A stretch of 64,000 bases of DNA, taken from NCBI RefSeq assembly GCF_003473485.1, contig NC_053046.1:4536001-4600000 (forward strand), written 5' to 3'. The DNA is from Medicago truncatula. Its lineage: Eukaryota; Streptophyta; Magnoliopsida; Fabales; Fabaceae. The translations under genes and the position numbers were made by a program. Of the stretch, positions 38,075-48,554 are shown in pieces. How positions within the stretch are numbered: position 1 is the stretch's first letter; every line of letters starts with the position of its first letter. Under the pieces are notes generated by a model that saw nothing but the letters and a program-made list of their open reading frames with translations, did no database searches and was not told the DNA's origin.

Positions 38075-40496
38075 TCATGAGTTGTTTTTCGTTTGGGTTG
38101 GATTGAAAGGGGAGAGGGGAAATATTGAAATCCCAGCCTTCACCTCTATAGCTTGAAATCCCAGCCTTCTGACATACCTCAACCCTTCGTACACTCCCCA
38201 TAGCTCTGCCATGTAAGCGCTACACTTCCCAATTCTCTTCGCGAAACCTCCCAACCATTCTCCATCACTTCCCCGGATAATACCACCACAACCAGCTATG
38301 CCATTATCCTTGCAGGACCCATCAGAATTTAACTTAACCCAACCATTTGGAGGTGGTTTCCAGCCAACGAAGACCATTTCCCGATGCGGACTAATAACAA
38401 CTCTACTAACTTTATCATTTTTATATGGGGAGAGAATTGATTTTGGTTCGGCAGAATTGATTTTGATTAAAAGTGAGTTGAGTGTGAATTGATTATATTT
38501 GGATAAATATCAAGTCAAAAGTGATTCTTATAAAATCACGTTGTTTGGATAATTTTGATAAAAATTGATTTTGAATGCATAATTACCAAAATGGGTATTA
38601 ATAATTTATTGAAGATTAGATTTCATTTCTATTTTATATATATAGTTATTCAAATTTTGTTGCATTATTAATTTAAATAAAAATCATATTCCATAAAAAT
38701 ATTTTGTATAAATATGTATAATTTTTTAGTTAGATATATTATATTAATTTGTTTACCCATATTAATTACCAAATTATGTCAAATGTTTTATTTAAACTTC
38801 AAAGGATTAATCAAAGTATTTATAAAAATAAGAAAGTAATGGGCGTTTGAAGCCCAATTTCAATTTCTTCTCTAACCTAGAGAAATAGAGAGAGCTCTGA
38901 AGGTTGCAGAGTTGAAGCAGCGCCGTCGGGAGAAAAGATTTACAACTCTGTAGGAAGGTGCAAAAGAAATCATGGGTAATTAGGGAAAACGAAACTGTCA
39001 CCACAAAATTAATTCCAAAATTGCGTTTATTCGTCGCAAAAGCTCATAATTGTCGCTTCTCATAAACGTGGGTTTGGGACTGTATTCACGTTTGATGGAA
39101 TCACTTATGAAGTTACCCAAACAGCAAAAAGTATGATGAAACCACGTTTGAAAAAGCAAACGCGCGTTTGAGGCTGCCAAACGTGGTACCAAACAAGCAC
39201 AAAGAATGGCAAGCTATAGCCCAATAATTCTTCCAATCCTCGTCACTCATGTTAAAATTAATCCAATGCTTTAAATCTCCCATAAAGAAATTACCTCTAG
39301 CACTCCAATGCACTACATTTAACCAAAGATACATAGCTAGAGGACAATCTCGCATAACATGCAATGTATCCTCTACAACATTACAATTTACAACAATAAC
39401 CACACATTGAACTTCCCAAACCCATTCTACTTTTATTGTAATTGGTGTCGTAGTGCAAAATCCAAATGAGATGGCGCACCCTTTCCGGTACCTTTAAATT
39501 CCAAATTTCCTTCCAATTAGTTCTATCATAGCAGCAATTGAAAATTGTCCCGCATCTGCTACTATAATATTGCAAGAATCAGCTCCTTCCTCATCTTCAG
39601 GTGGCAATATAATAGCAATTTTGTCCAAAATGTCTTCAGGTACCCAATGATTCAACAAAGCCCAATTCTATGCTCCATTACTATCTAATAAATCTGAAAC
39701 TTTAGCATCACGTAAGGCACTTGGAATGGTAATATTCAAGTCTGCTACTCTTAGACCAGGTTCAATCCATGCACATTACGCCTATATTTCCCTCACATCA
39801 CCTCTGTCTAAAGATCATTAGTACCGATCTGAAGTTTCCAACCCAACTTTAGAATACAAGCAAGCCTTGTTCATTATATCGAGCCGACGAAGACCTAAAC
39901 CACCCAACTCTTTAAGCTTAACGACTTTGTCCCACCCAACTGCATGATATTTTCTCTCATTATTCATCTCCCCCCAAATGAATTTGCGTTGTATCCTTTG
40001 AAGAATTTCATCAACACAAGATTCGGGAATGATTGAAGTCATCATTGGATATATATGGGAATAGCTTCTAAAACATTTTTTTGCCAAAGTCACTCTCCCA
40101 GCAAAAGACAAATGGTCAGCTTTCCAAGACACAAGCTTATAACTAACTTGTTCTATGACATAACGATAATCTTCTTTCTTAGGAGCTTTACCTGTCAATG
40201 GCACACCCGACAAATGAATTAATCTCTCCCTAGTGGGGCGGTTAACATTCTTGGAAAAAAATATGCTGGTCTTCTCATTACTCACTCACTTGTTGACCAG
40301 ACATTCTACAAAAATTCCCAAGAATTTTAGTAACACAATTAATTTGCATCTCTGTAGCTTCACCAAACAGTAACAAATCATCGGCAAACATCAAATGAGA
40401 CACCAAAGGCCCATTTCGTCCTGCACGAAGAGCTTTCCAATCGCCAGCTTCCACCGCATAAGAAATGAGATGAGACAACTTATCCAAACACAACAC
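38075..40496 (-). pseudogene. 5'-truncated L1-type LINE, decayed
   Basis: Reading from 40496 down, the reverse transcriptase core LMFADDLLLFGEA with the FADD motif is followed by YKLVSWKADHLSFAGRVTLAK and GGLGLRRLDIMNKA (40285-39818). Next comes the zinc-binding zf-RVT region VPERVRHLIWILHYD and VVEDTLHVMRDCPLA (39575-39200). Last is an RNase H domain VFVGWKPPPNGWVKLNSDGS with AELWGVYEGLRYV (38377-38140). The pieces lie in different frames with stops, and the endonuclease and most of the RT are missing. About 0.8 kb of foreign AT-rich sequence (about 38430-39205) separates zf-RVT from RNase H. Confidence 0.85.
38430..39205. mobile_element. Unclassified insertion within the LINE relic
   Basis: LINE homology stops near 39205 and resumes near 38430. 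The inserted part has TTGTTTGGTACCACGTTTGG-type sequence at its right edge and AATTGATTTTGATTAAAAGT near its left. Inverted ends are not clear, so class and exact limits are open. Confidence 0.4.
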
Positions 40497-41200
40497 AAAT
40501 AAATAAGGGTAATAATGGTTTAGATGAGTAGTAATTGAATGGTTTAAATAATTAGAATTGAATGATATCTATATTCTCTTTTTTGGTACAAAAATGATAC
40601 TATCTACTATTTATACCACTCATGATATGAGTGGTATGGATGTGAATGCTCTAATATATTTTTACTCTTTTGTTCACCTTACATTCTCTTTATATTCGGT
40701 ATTTTAGTCAAAGTTGTACTAAATGTACGGCTTGCAATTAATTTCCACCGTAGAGAATCTTTAATCCAACTTAAACATATTGAATACGGAGATGAGTATT
40801 GCAAATTTGAACTTAATCCCACTCAAAGTTCTAGGATTTAATATGATGTACATGATTGTGTGTTAATATTTGATTTTCTTTGTCTAAGTGATGGATATTT
40901 CACTTAACCGTGTATTTGCCTAGGTGATAGAATTTAATTTTAGTTTTATCATCATGAAATAACATGTGCATTTCTTAGGCAGGTTAAAATCAGATATTTT
41001 TTATGGTGCCTCAGTGGCGGATTAATTATATTAGAATTATTTAGTTTTTAGAAGCATGCATATCATTGCATAATATCTTAAAAATAAATTTAAATAGGCA
41101 TAAACTCTTAATTCAAAATTTTGGACATTACAAGGTTCAAATTTCATTCAATCCCTTTTATATATGTTATTGATGAGATTATCAAGATCATGAGACTCAA
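40497..41200. other. Intergenic region with relic of the CCGCCACTAAGGCAC family
   Basis: GTGCCTCAGTGGCGG near 41015 is the reverse complement of the motif repeated at 27.03-27.2 kb. Nothing else is supported here. Confidence 0.4.
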
Positions 41201-41201
41201 T

Positions 41202-41319
41202 TTATTACATGAGTAGAATATTGTTTGGATAAATGGACAGCACTTGCCTTATACTCACGTTTATTACATGAGTAGAATATTATTTGGATAACTAGACAAC
41301 ACTTGCCTTGTATTCAAAC
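41202..41319. repeat. Tandem duplication, about 59-bp unit, two copies
   Basis: TTATTACATGAGTAGAATAT followed by TTGGATAA..CACTTGCCTT occurs at 41202 and again at 41261 with a few differences. Confidence 0.8.
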
Positions 41320-41524
41320 ATGTACTTCTTCTATATACAAGATTTACAATCAATGTTTCTATTATTAATGAAACTTAATAACAATTATTTGATTTCATAA
41401 TATATTGTGATAATATTTCACACCTTAATCTTATGGTCACATACAATACATGTGACATGAGTAGTGGAAGACTCCACATGATCCTCAACTCTTCACTTTC
41501 CACTTATCCACTACTTCCGTAGTT

Positions 41525-42135
41525 ATCGGATAGCAATGGCTACCCAATAGGTAGGGTACAACAGTGCCCGTCCCCATACCTGCATTTATAAAAAAATATC
41601 CGTACCCGTGTCCGTATCCTCGTGGGCAACAACTGTAGTCCCCTTCCCCATACCTATGGGTATCTAAGTGCTCATACTCGCATCCATTATCCGCACTTTA
41701 ACTATGAAAAGACAAAAAAAACATCACAAATGAAATAAAACTACGATCCCAAATTTTTAAAATTAACTCATAAAAAAATACGAATCGTAGTATTTAGTCA
41801 AATAGAAAACATCCAAAATATCCCTAAAATATTATACACCTGCATGATGGAGTTATTATTGTATCAAACAGTTGTTTGATTTAAGTTTAGCTTTAGACTT
41901 AAATAGCTAAATAAATTAATTATTTATACACCAAAAATAGATAAATAATTTATGATATTATATAAATTTGTATATGCGGGGTTGCGGATCTGAGCAGTAT
42001 AATACTTTTACCCGTGCCCATATCCATTTAATTTTGTGGGTATTACCCGTACCCATGCCCATACCCATAAAAGCATGGTTTTATCCTACCCATTGTGGGT
42101 ACCCATTGGACATGGGTCCAATTGCTTTCCCTTTT
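41525..42135. mobile_element. Putative MITE rich in TACCCGTACCC words
   Basis: The left side has ATAGCAATGGCTACCCAATAGG and the right side the inverted CCCATTGGACATGGGTCCAATTGC, in parts. Both flanks carry CCCGTACCC/CCATACCC words pointing inward. It resembles the element at 52204-52661 inside RABH1. Target duplication not resolved. Confidence 0.5.
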
Positions 42136-42405
42136 AAATAAGGAGATCCAGACCATCATAACTCATTTACTTCTTCCTTTAAACATCATCTAAATTTACG
42201 AGAGAACCACATAACTCTGATTTTGTAACCACTTAGGGATACATAGAACCAAACTTACAACATTCTTAAAGCATCATGATTTATATGATCTCGAAGGTAG
42301 TTTATTTGAAGAATTAAAAATTATTCGAGAGGTTTTAAGTTTTAAAAGTTGAATCAACATCAATTAAAAACAATGTTCCATTTTTCTAATTACATACGCG
42401 ACTCT

Positions 42406-42492
42406 TTTTTGGTGGTGGCTGATATTTGAACTCCAGACCTTTGCTTATATTATGCATTGTCCATACCAACTGAACTAAGCTCACGAGAACTG
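42406..42492 (-). mobile_element. tRNA-derived SINE with 13-bp target duplication
   Basis: On the minus strand, GAGCTTAGTTCAGTTGGTA resembles a tRNA A box and GGAGTTCAAATATC resembles a B box. An A-rich tail is at the 42406 side. CATACGCGACTCT is repeated exactly at 42393-42405 and 42493-42505, the expected product of L1-type retroposition. The same family occurs at about 55.5 kb. Confidence 0.85.
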
Positions 42493-42986
42493 CATACGCG
42501 ACTCTAGAATAATATTAACTACAACTACTAAATGAAGTTTTTCGAATTGAAATTGTTAAAAATTGAAGACATTGAACTGTTTTCCTAAAATTGATGTAGT
42601 TACAACTATAAAATGAAGTTTTTCAAAATTAAAAATTGTTAAAAACTTATTTACGATCTACTACATCACAAAATAGTCATACTTTAATTTCTTTTGAAAA
42701 TACTTTTAAAGAACATTAATTATGAAAAAATCATTAACGAATTTATAACAAAAAATACAAAGAGAAATATATTCAAATAATTATAAGGCCATAATTTTAT
42801 TTCTTCATCCAGGACTCTCAAAGTCTCTAGAGTCTAGATCAACAACCCCGAGCAAAGAGGTTTGATGAAACACTATATTACGCAGTATTGCTTGAAACAA
42901 AGATGAAAAACATAAAACATATTCAAGATGAAACATATGCAAGTCTTTTCAATAAGTTGTCAATATACAATGTCTTTTTTTTTAAC

Positions 42987-44601
42987 CTATATTTTTTCAG
43001 GAAACCTCCCCTCTTCTCTCTCTTGATCCCATTCTGAAATCTGCAAAAAACAATAAAATTTAAAATAAGTAAAACGAGGATTCATCATTTGAATAATTTT
43101 AAAAGAAAGATAGAATGAAATCAATGAATCATTATTCTTTTGCTGTAGTGCAATGAAAAATTGCTTAATTGATGCAATTTCATTAGAATTTTTTGTGTGA
43201 TAAACATAAACCAATCATATATCTTACTCACCCATTTAGTTGGACACATGGACCTTAAATGTGTGCCAATTTTCTCACATTCGTTTGCCTTTTCACCCTT
43301 TTGTTGAATACACCTGATCTCATACACACACAAATGGGTCTTGTGAGTTAGATGCTTCTGAATATTTATCAATACAATGAGAGAAGGATCATGACTCACT
43401 TTACCTTTGATATTCCACATATTTTACATAACAATGTCGTGTTTGATAATTATTGGATGGTGATTCCGAACCGTTTTCAGCTGTCCGTGCATTTTCCCCC
43501 TGCTTATGGGTTATGAAAGTAAGGCTTATGAACAAAACAAATTCTTTTTGTACATATAATTCTACTAAAAAGTTTTAGATATTATGTTTCAAACCAAAAT
43601 AAAAAATTTGTTTTTAATTTTACGTTAAAGCATTATTTTGTTACGTGGTCAAAAACCCTTAAGATATTATGTTTCAAACCAAAATAAAAAATTTGCTTTT
43701 AATTGTACGTTAGAGCATTATTTTGTTACGTGGTCAAAAACCTTTCTATATAATAATACTAATATCTTAGAGAATTCCCTTAAAAAAATCCCAATATCAT
43801 AGAGAATTAGGGCAATTATTAAAATACTTTAGTTTCGTTTTATCATTATACTATGTATATATATTTTTTAGGAAATGTAGAGATAATTAACATGAAAATA
43901 ATATGTCCGATGGTTTATTTATTTTTTTTAAAAATGTTACTCTAAATTTATGTAAAACTAGCCATGTTGGTCACCCATATACACGATGGAGCCCCTTTCT
44001 AAAAACAAAGGAAATTTGAAACATAAAAAATAATAATACCAATAATAGTAATAATAATAATAATAATTAAACTCATACAAACTACCAAACCATGGTCCCT
44101 AACTCACTTGGTTTTATAGTTTGTTTGTTTATGCGATACAACAAACTTAAACCACGTTTTGGCTAAAGCTCCAAATTGGAGCTTCTACTTTTTCACGTTT
44201 TTTATGCATTGGGAAGTGTGAATAGTGCATTGGAAAGTTGTTTCTAGCTTCCAAAAGCCTTCTCAAACACACACTTAGACAGTTTTAGTAAGACAAGAAC
44301 AATTATCGTGAGGTGCGAAGTCTAAGAGGTAAATTTTTAGTTACTAAGTTATCTGAAAATATGTAAATTTCTAATCACTACACCATTTGAAAACAAAAGA
44401 AGATAAAATAAGAGTATATATACGACCTACCTTGTTGTTGTTGTTCTTGATGTCATGAGTATTATTGGTTGATGAAGGAGGAGGAGGTGGAGAAACGGTG
44501 CCAAATTCATGGGGAGGTCTTGGAGCTTGTTCACCTCTTGCCACTTTGCTCAAATCCCTCGCCCTCATCTTGTCATGAGGATCCACTTGTGCCCCCGACA
44601 T
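42987..44601 (-). CDS. COX6B-like (cytochrome c oxidase subunit 6b-type) protein, three exons
   Basis: Exons 44601-44431, 43357-43232 and 42987-43040 (read down) join in frame to 116 residues. The donors are strong (AAG|GTAGGT and TGG|GTGAGT) and the acceptors are CAG. The second part, CIQQKGEKANECEKIGTHLR then SMCPTKW|ISEWDQEREEGRFPEK, matches the C-terminal half of COX6B, a CHCH protein of complex IV in the mitochondrial intermembrane space. The N-terminal exon (MSGAQVDPHDKMRARDLSKV, then a proline run) is not part of the COX6B core and I do not recognise it. Cysteines fall at 67, 73, 84 and 95, giving CX5C and CX10C, whereas the family has CX9C and CX10C. The expected first Cys position (63) is Lys. 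The exon 2 start is my choice (TATTCAG|AAGCAT), so an extra upstream exon is possible. It may be a divergent paralogue or a gene losing function. Confidence 0.62.
43577..43746. repeat. Tandem duplication, 85-bp unit, two copies
   Basis: AGATATTATGTTTCAAACCA begins each unit (43577 and 43662), and GCATTATTTTGTTACGTGGT is shared near the end. They differ at only a few bases, so the duplication is recent. It lies in the first intron of the COX6B-like gene. Confidence 0.9.
44035..44068. repeat. AAT microsatellite
   Basis: An interrupted run of AAT/ATA trinucleotides ending in an uninterrupted stretch near 44050-44068. Confidence 0.8.
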
Positions 44602-44890
44602 GTTAATTTCTTTTCTATATTTTGTATGTTTCAACTTTCAGTGTTAGCTCTTTAATTTGTACTATTTCTCGATCTAGTAGTACTTGGAGTTGAAACTAGA
44701 ACACATGCATGCTTGTTTTAAATAGGTGATGGGGATGCACATACTTGAAAGAGTTGAAAGTTGAAACTAGTTTTAATTTATCTTTCATGTACGACGTGCT
44801 ATAGTTATACCAGTGCCAGGTTGCAGATGCATGACACCTAGCTTTTTGGTTGCTCCTGGTGTCGAAACCCTAACAAACCAACAACAAAAA

Positions 44891-45836
44891 ATTCAACAAA
44901 TTTACCAATGAAGAGCAAGTATTATTGATCATAACCGACCTTTGATTATTTTTAGTGTTGATCACTAATTCTTAAAGGAATGAGGATATCATAATCCAAA
45001 ATACCTTAAATGATTATAAAATTAGTGGAAGCTATTATAACTTCAATTGCTACACAAGTGTCATTTTAGAAAAAAAGTTTGTTTTAAAGTGAATGTAATA
45101 TTTCAATTTTCAGTACAATATAATATTAATTATGTATTTTTTGATTTATTTTTTAGTAAAAGAGTGCAGTGGTTAAAATCCGCTCTTAAGGTGAATAAAT
45201 AGAAAATTTGGTGTTAGAACGTCGATCATTACATATATAATGTGATGTCTTTATTAATTGAGTTATGGATATATGGTCATAAGAATTATACCTTTAAATT
45301 ACTAATTAATAAAATGTGCACGACATTATATTACTTTGCATTTATAATAGTAAGGAACACAAATTATTAAATGCAGGTTTGTTTGGGTTTGTAGACAAAG
45401 TCATTAATATAATTTAAAACTCACAAACACAATTGTGAGATATCTTTTTTGAACTTAGTGGTGGTGTACAACTTCAAATTTATGAATTTTTACTTCTCAC
45501 TTGTTAGTGAGTGAGATTCGTTGTTAAATTGAGACATTTTATTTTTGTTATCATGATACCGATACGAATTTTCAATATAGTGATTAATCTTCGTAAGAAA
45601 ACATGTGGAATACATAAGATAAGTTTTTCTCTCTTTACGAGATATTATTCATAGTTAGGAACCAACCACATGCTTAAAGACTCAAATCTCTTACTCCATT
45701 CGTCCCAGATGAAGTGAGCTGTTTGCTCATTTCACACATATTAAGAAAAATGTATAAATGAAAAAAAGAGAAAAACAGTTTTAAGTGTTCTTGTCAAGTA
45801 TTGGTGCATCACCATTATCATAAATGCAAAATGGAA
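44891..45836. other. Intergenic region with orphan Stowaway-like end
   Basis: TACTCCATTCGTCCCAGATG at about 45692 resembles the left end of a Stowaway-like MITE. Its right end is not found. Nothing else is identified. Confidence 0.45.
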
Positions 45837-45844
45837 GATATTGA

Positions 45845-46180
45845 GGGTACGTTTGCTTTTAAAAAATAGATTTTGTGATAGAAAAATCTAGAGATTTTAA
45901 AAAAACCCAAAGCTATTTGTGTTTGTCAACGACCCAAAAAAAGTGATTTCTTTTAAAAACTGATTTTTAACTAGTTCATGTCTTACCTCTTTGTTTTTGA
46001 AAAAAATGGATTTTAAGAAAAGTTAATCCTAATAGCTTTTCATATTAGAGTAAAATAGATTTTTTTGATAAAATAATTTTTTTGAAAATCCTAAACAAAC
46101 ACTTAAAAATGACAAAAGTGATTTTATTTTACACAAAAAATAGATTTTTTTTTCCTAAAAAAACTTAAACAGACGTACCC
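45845..46180. mobile_element. Putative hAT-like MITE (336 bp)
   Basis: The ends are GGGTACGTTTGC on the left and, inversely, GGGTACGTCTG on the right, followed on both sides by AAAAAATAGATTTT-like words. The flanks GATATTGA and TGAATTGA agree at 6 of 8 positions, weak support for an 8-bp target duplication. Confidence 0.55.
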
Positions 46181-46744
46181 TGAATTGAGAGTGACAAAAA
46201 ACAGTATTAATTAGAGTTATAAATAAAAAAAAGTACTTCATCCGTCCCAAAATATAAGCAAATATTTGTCGACAGAAGTTAATGTATGCGGTTCAAAATC
46301 TGTACTAGGTACCTCTACTTACGTTTATCAATTTTTGCTTAGATCATCCCCAATGGTTTTCACCATCAACACCACTTTTTCAATTCCCAACACTCCACAT
46401 CATTTTCTCTCTCTTATTCAACACTCATTCAACTTTTACCCTCTCCAATGGTTTTTCATTCAACACTCTACCCCACCACTTTTTATTTTTTATTCTTATT
46501 TAATTTTTGTTTTTATAATTACATAAAATTATCGATTATAATTAAATTAAAATAATACAATTAACTATTTATTTTTTAGTATTTTTGGAAGAAAAAAATT
46601 TGTAAAATAATTTATTTTTATTTTCTTAATTTCAAATTCAAGTACAACAAACTAAGCACGCGGCACACAAATAACTTAAAATGCAATACAACAAACTAAG
46701 CATAAAACACACAAGTAATTTATTTAGTACGATACAAATCATCT

Positions 46745-48025
46745 TCAATTACGATACATTCCAAACTTTGTCCATATGTGTTTCACTAGATCTGCTTGCA
46801 ATTCGTGATGAACATCTGGATCACGCAACTCGGATCTACCACGCACATGATTTGCAAAAGCTGGTAACACCTCGGTCGAGTATGGTTGCGATGTACTTGA
46901 TCCACTTCCCCCAGGTTGCTCAAAATCAGTCCAACGTTGAGCATATGTATCTCGTTCATCCTCAACAATCATATTATGTAATATGATGCATGACCTCATG
47001 ATGATACCCAAATCGCCTATGTCCCACAAGCGAGCTGGTTCACGGATGATTTTAAATCGAGCTTGAAGCACTCCAAAAGCACGTTCGATGTCTTTCCGAC
47101 ATCCCTCTTGATGTTTTGCAAATAACTTATCGGGTTCACTTTGAGGAAATCTAATTGATTTGACGAAAGTTGGATACGAAGGGTAGATACCATCAGCTAG
47201 ATAGTATGTCATATTATAGGGACGTTGATTCACAAAGTAATTCACCCTCGGAGCCTTTCCATGTTCCACATCATCAAACACTGGTGACCGGTCTAGAACG
47301 TTTATATCGTTCAACGTTCCCGGACATCCAAAAAAGGCATGCCAGATCCATAGATCATGAGATGCAACTGCTTCTAGAATAACTGTGGTGGTTCCCTTAT
47401 CCCCCCTGGTAAATTGACCTTCCCATGCTTTAGGACAATTTTTCCACTCCCAGTGCATGCAGTCAATACTGCCGATCATCCCTGGGAACCCCCGCATTTC
47501 ACTAACATGCAATATTCTTTGCAGGTCATCTTGGGTTGGTGCTCTCAAATACACTTCCTCATAGAGTCGTATGATTCCTTTGCAGAATCTAAGTAAGCAT
47601 TCCAATGTTGTACTACTTCCTATTTTGATGTATTCATCGACCGCATCTGCTGCCACACCATATGCTAACATTCGCATTGCTGTGGTACATTTTGCTAACG
47701 GTGATATACCTTCTTTATTGGCTGCATCAATTCGTTGGGTGAAGTAGTTATCACTACTTGAAAGATCTCCAACGATTCGAAGGAAAACATGTTTTTGCAT
47801 CCGATACCGACGACGAAACATTGCATCGTCGTATGTAGGTGCATCGGCAAAGTAGTCATCAATTAGTCTTTGGTTTGCAGCTGCATGATCTCTATTGAAA
47901 TATTTTCTACTACGAGATCCACTACCTTCCTCTATTTGTTTTCGACGCTGAATAAATCGGTTGACCATATACGTGTCTTCAACATCACGTTTTTGGAAGT
48001 AGGCTTCTAAATCAAAAGGATCCAT
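46745..48025 (-). CDS. PIF/Harbinger transposase (DDE superfamily), 426 aa
   Basis: A single uninterrupted frame with ATG at 48025. It matches the plant Harbinger transposase/HARBI1-like nuclease family (DDE_Tnp_4), which cuts at TTA/TAA sites and excises the element. Catalytic candidates are D188 in GSIDCMHWEWKNCP, D240 in GCPGTLNDINVLD and E314 in RKDIERAFGVLQARF. The N-terminal part (about 40-125), with RRRYRMQKHVFLRIV, is the usual helix-turn-helix-like region. The length is normal and no lesion is visible. It lies about 730 bp downstream of ORF1 on the same strand and probably needs that protein for DNA binding and nuclear import, as is known for this family. Confidence 0.95.
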   Translation of the reverse strand: MDPFDLEAYFQKRDVEDTYMVNRFIQRRKQIEEGSGSRSRKYFNRDHAAANQRLIDDYFADAPTYDDAMFRRRYRMQKHVFLRIVGDLSSSDNYFTQRIDAANKEGISPLAKCTTAMRMLAYGVAADAVDEYIKIGSSTTLECLLRFCKGIIRLYEEVYLRAPTQDDLQRILHVSEMRGFPGMIGSIDCMHWEWKNCPKAWEGQFTRGDKGTTTVILEAVASHDLWIWHAFFGCPGTLNDINVLDRSPVFDDVEHGKAPRVNYFVNQRPYNMTYYLADGIYPSYPTFVKSIRFPQSEPDKLFAKHQEGCRKDIERAFGVLQARFKIIREPARLWDIGDLGIIMRSCIILHNMIVEDERDTYAQRWTDFEQPGGSGSSTSQPYSTEVLPAFANHVRGRSELRDPDVHHELQADLVKHIWTKFGMYRN

Positions 48026-48234
48026 TGATAGGTTTTTTGGAAGAAGATATGAATGAGATTTGTGAAATTGAAAGTAGATATGAATGAGATTTGTGAAATT
48101 GGAAGTAGATTTTAATGAGACTTGTGAAATTGAAAGTAGATATGAGTCCCTATATATAAGTACATTGTGTGGTGGACACTGACGGATTTGAAATAAGTTA
48201 TAGTAGGTGAAATAATGGGCACACAGTGGACATA

Positions 48235-48525
48235 ATTATTAAAGCAAATAAGTCACGGGGACTAGACAACACTCTGATAATTATTAAAGCAAACAGCGAG
48301 GACTAGACAACACTCTGATAATTATTAAAGCAAACACTACGGACTAGACAACACTGACAAATATTAAAGCAAACATTGGGGACTAGACAAAACTCTGATA
48401 ATTATTAAAGCAAACAGTGAGGACTAGACAACACTCTGATAATTATTAAAGCAAACACTACGGACTAGACAACACTGACAAATATTAAAGCAAACAGTCG
48501 GGACTAGACAACACTGATAATGTTG
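48235..48525. repeat. Tandem repeats of about 44-49 bp inside the Harbinger element
   Basis: Six to seven units contain ATTATTAAAGCAAACA and GGACTAGACAACACT. Longer and shorter units alternate (CTCTGATAATTATTAAAGC versus CTGACAAATATTAAAGC), giving a higher-order pattern repeated about twice. The array lies between the transposase and ORF1. Confidence 0.9.
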
Positions 48526-48554
48526 ACTGAATACAAACAAATATTTGATTAAAA

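Larger units (their letters stand above)
42250..44890. repeat. Segmental duplication, copy B (better preserved)
   Basis: The partner of 21945-26060, in the same orientation about 20 kb away. It retains all three exons of the COX6B-like gene and lacks the nested MULE of copy A, but carries its own SINE at 42406-42492. Confidence 0.82.

Noticed and set aside
42406-42492. Possible tRNA gene
   Set aside because: A- and B-box-like words are present, but the cloverleaf is not complete and the TSD plus A-rich tail show a SINE.
44371-44430. Read-through extension of the COX6B-like first exon (GRIYTLILSSF...)
   Set aside because: It follows a strong donor AAG|GTAGGT and is best seen as intron sequence.
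46266-46526. Open frame at the left end of the Harbinger element
   Set aside because: It spans the terminal repeat and MITE junction and has no similarity to a known protein.
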